Below are positions 62,327 through 64,000 of a DNA stretch of 64,000 nucleotides, one piece after another. Origin of the DNA: Porphyromonadaceae bacterium. GTDB taxonomy: Bacteria; Bacteroidota; Bacteroidia; Bacteroidales; Dysgonomonadaceae. The notes beneath the pieces were generated by a model that was not told the origin of the DNA, did not search any database, and was given only the letters and a program-made list of their open reading frames with translations. The position numbers were made by a program, and so were the translations under genes. The stretch lies in assembly GCA_021372865.1 (NCBI GenBank), contig JAJFTO010000017.1, forward strand, positions 62,001-126,000. Reading direction: 5' to 3'. How positions within the stretch are numbered: the stretch's first letter is position 1; each line of letters begins with the position of its first letter.

Positions 62327-63619
62327 TTAATCAAACAGTAATGTAGATTGTGGATGTGATTCGGACTGGAATATGCGGGGATTGAAATCGGATTCCCTTT
62401 TGAAAACAGGGATTTTTTCCAGTGCCTCCAGAATCTTGTCGTCATCCAGCTCTTCGATGGTCAGTACAAACGGTTCCTGCTGATAATTGACGGTAGTAAG
62501 CGTTTTTAATCCTGTTTTTCCGTAATATTTTTCTATCAGCTCTTTGTCCCGCCTTTCCTGTGCCAGCTTCTCATCCCGTTCAATCTGCTCCTGTATCTCT
62601 TCGGCCCTAGTTTTCTCTTCCTGATGTTCCTTGATACCTGGAACACTGGTAATGGAAAATCCGGTAGCCAGCAGCGTCACCTTTACCTCTTCGCCAAGAG
62701 ATTCTTCCACAGCGGCACCCCAAATCACTTCGATCTCCCTGCTGAACTTCGACATAAAATCGTGCAGCGCATTCATTTCCTCCATCATCAACGGTTCCTC
62801 CTCACCGAAAGACAGATTGATGAGTATTTTCTTTGCACTGAACACATCGTTGTTATTAAGCAGAGGTGAATGCAGCGCATTCCTTATTGCGTCGTTGATA
62901 CGATCTTCGCCTTTACCCAGGCCACTACTCATGATAGCCACTCCACCATCTTTCAATGTTGTGTTTACATCGGCAAAGTCGAGGTTCACATGGCCATGTA
63001 CAGTAATGATCTCGGCGATACTCCTTGCCGCGGTAGCAAGCGTGTCATCAGCTTTGGCAAAAGCATTGAGCATGGTCAGGTCGCTGTAAATATCACGCAA
63101 CCGTTCGTTGTTGATGACCAGAAGCGCGTCCACATTTTTTGCAATCTCCTCTACGCCCTTTAAGGCCTGAACAATCTTGCGGGGGCCTTCGAACATGAAA
63201 GGGATAGTCACAATACCCACGGTGAGAATGCCCATCTCTTTTGCCACACGCGCCACAACGGGTGCAGCCCCTGTTCCGGTTCCACCACCCATACCTGCGG
63301 TGATGAATACCATACGTGTACCGTCGCTCAACAGCTCTTCGATCATCTCCACACTTTCCTCGGCCGCCTGCTGCGCTACCTGGGGCTTATTCCCCGCTCC
63401 CAGACCACCTGTAGTATTTTCGCCAAGTTGTATTTTCATTGGCACGGGCGATTCCATCAACGCCTGGTGGTCAGTATTACACAGTGCAAAAGATACATCG
63501 TGTATCCCTTCCTGAAACATGTGGTTCACGGCATTTCCTCCGCCGCCTCCCACGCCAATCACCTTGATGATGGCATTGGTGTGGCTTTCAATCTGAAAAT
63601 CCAATATATCGTCGTCCAT
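62327..63619 (-). CDS. ftsZ: Cell division protein FtsZ
   Basis: The tubulin-like GTPase that forms the division ring. 430 aa. IKVIGVGGGGGNAVNHMF opens the Rossmann core and GMGGGTGTGAAPVVAR is the tubulin signature GTP loop. The T7 synergy loop reads NLDFADVNTTLKDGG. The C-terminal domain ends near residue 320, followed by an acidic coiled linker (EKTRAEEIQEQIERDEKLAQERRDKELIE). A VPVFKRE-like conserved peptide, here KIPVFKRES, lies about 25 residues before the end rather than at it. It is directly downstream of ftsA (20 bp). Confidence 0.97.
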   Translation of the reverse strand: MDDDILDFQIESHTNAIIKVIGVGGGGGNAVNHMFQEGIHDVSFALCNTDHQALMESPVPMKIQLGENTTGGLGAGNKPQVAQQAAEESVEMIEELLSDGTRMVFITAGMGGGTGTGAAPVVARVAKEMGILTVGIVTIPFMFEGPRKIVQALKGVEEIAKNVDALLVINNERLRDIYSDLTMLNAFAKADDTLATAARSIAEIITVHGHVNLDFADVNTTLKDGGVAIMSSGLGKGEDRINDAIRNALHSPLLNNNDVFSAKKILINLSFGEEEPLMMEEMNALHDFMSKFSREIEVIWGAAVEESLGEEVKVTLLATGFSITSVPGIKEHQEEKTRAEEIQEQIERDEKLAQERRDKELIEKYYGKTGLKTLTTVNYQQEPFVLTIEELDDDKILEALEKIPVFKRESDFNPRIFQSESHPQSTLLFD

Positions 63620-63639
63620 TGCTTCTTAACTTTTCTCTG

Positions 63640-63999
63640 TTACTCATCCTCCTCTTCCGAAAAAATACCTCCCAAAACATCTTCTATCTTCGTGAAAAAT
63701 CCACCCTCTTGTTTCTCACTTTTCGGTTTCTTCTCCTTCTTTTCACTTTTCGATTTTTTGTTTTTTCCTGAAAACCAGCCGGATGAGGCAGGCTTGTTTT
63801 CTTCCTCATTTTTTTCGGAGCTGTCGGGGAGAGACAGTTCACAATCTTCATCGGCAAAGATCAGCATACCCAATGCGTGCGTAAATGCAGGATCATTGAT
63901 CAATTCGGGAGCATTGTTGATAAACGTTTTTTTCGCCACAGCCTTCCTAACCGGCATCTTTAACTTTTGAGCAAGATAGAGGTCGAGATTCTTCAGCTG
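63640..63999 (-). CDS. ftsA: Cell division protein FtsA, C-terminal end (5' part outside window)
   Basis: The frame enters from the right window edge and reads QLKNLDLYLAQKLKMPVRKAVAKKTFIN, then PAFTHALGMLIFAD. These are the last strands and helices of the FtsA actin-like fold. They are followed by a long lysine-rich tail and the amphipathic end GGFFTKIEDVLGGIFSE, the membrane-targeting helix that ties FtsZ to the membrane. An ATG at 63957 exists but is internal. Its position before ftsZ confirms identity. Only about 119 codons are visible. Confidence 0.9.
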   Translation of the reverse strand, partial: QLKNLDLYLAQKLKMPVRKAVAKKTFINNAPELINDPAFTHALGMLIFADEDCELSLPDSSEKNEEENKPASSGWFSGKNKKSKSEKKEKKPKSEKQEGGFFTKIEDVLGGIFSEEEDE

Positions 64000-64000
64000 T

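Noticed and set aside
1..64000. CRISPR arrays, insertion sequences, integrases, prophage genes, rRNA
   Set aside because: No regular direct repeats with spacers, no transposase or integrase motifs and no rRNA-like sequence were seen.
1..64000. Type IX secretion C-terminal sorting domains on secreted proteins of the window
   Set aside because: None of the secreted proteins ends in a recognisable sorting domain, despite gldM and gldN being present.

Overview
The window looks like chromosome of an anaerobic or facultative Bacteroidota bacterium, probably Bacteroidales near Dysgonomonadaceae/Porphyromonadaceae; that family placement is an inference. The grounds are type IX secretion genes gldM and gldN, a five-subunit-length pyruvate:ferredoxin oxidoreductase, a Bacteroidota-type promoter signature (TAnnTTTG) before many genes, gene orders such as aroQ-pyk-omt-rbfA and ftsA-ftsZ-yqeY, and few clear Shine-Dalgarno sites. 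I see no insertion sequence, prophage or CRISPR array.

Layout. 1-2.6 kb: end of a type IX secretion operon (gldM, gldN). 2.6-9.5 kb: an accessory block of secreted proteins. It has a lipocalin-like protein, four tandem paralogs of an NTF2-like two-domain family (two intact, one with a stop codon in its signal peptide, one truncated and frameshifted), a secreted amidohydrolase behind a near-consensus Fur box, and a lipoprotein of the proline iminopeptidase type. 9.5-17.3 kb: unrelated small enzymes (14-helix MFS exporter, M20 amidohydrolase, DUF1697, DUF4256, RibD/DHFR-like, DUF2200, double AHSA1 protein, acetyl-esterase), with a degenerate rhodanese fragment on the minus strand. 17.3-20 kb: an M23 peptidase-bactofilin pair, tRNA-Val and an outer-membrane protein. 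20-29.4 kb: a minus-strand run with ugd, a LolE-type permease, rbfA, an O-methyltransferase, pyk, aroQ and nifJ-type PFOR. 29.7-33.8 kb: convergent trehalose synthesis (otsA-otsB fusion) and a GH15 hydrolase. 33.9-40.7 kb: ansA, osmC-like, pgk, pheT and yebC. 40.7-51.5 kb: a minus-strand run with tRNA-Glu, meaB, a DUF1573 protein, a very large alpha-2-macroglobulin-like protein and a receiver/PEP-synthase-like protein. 51.7-61.8 kb: plus-strand lytic transglycosylase, uvrA, tpx, ftsK, lolA-like, trxB and a secreted hypothetical. 61.8-64 kb: yqeY, ftsZ and the end of ftsA on the minus strand.

The most unusual material is the decaying tandem family at 3.4-8.5 kb with its Fur box and the palindrome cluster just upstream. 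Other points are a cluster of GTWAC motifs at 16 kb, a dispersed mini-hairpin repeat in three leaders, an element shared by the two tRNA promoters, a thioester-less macroglobulin, and a receiver/ATP-grasp fusion that lacks the phosphohistidine domain. Core genes use ordinary housekeeping arrangements. Assignments rest on reading motifs by eye; no database search was run.
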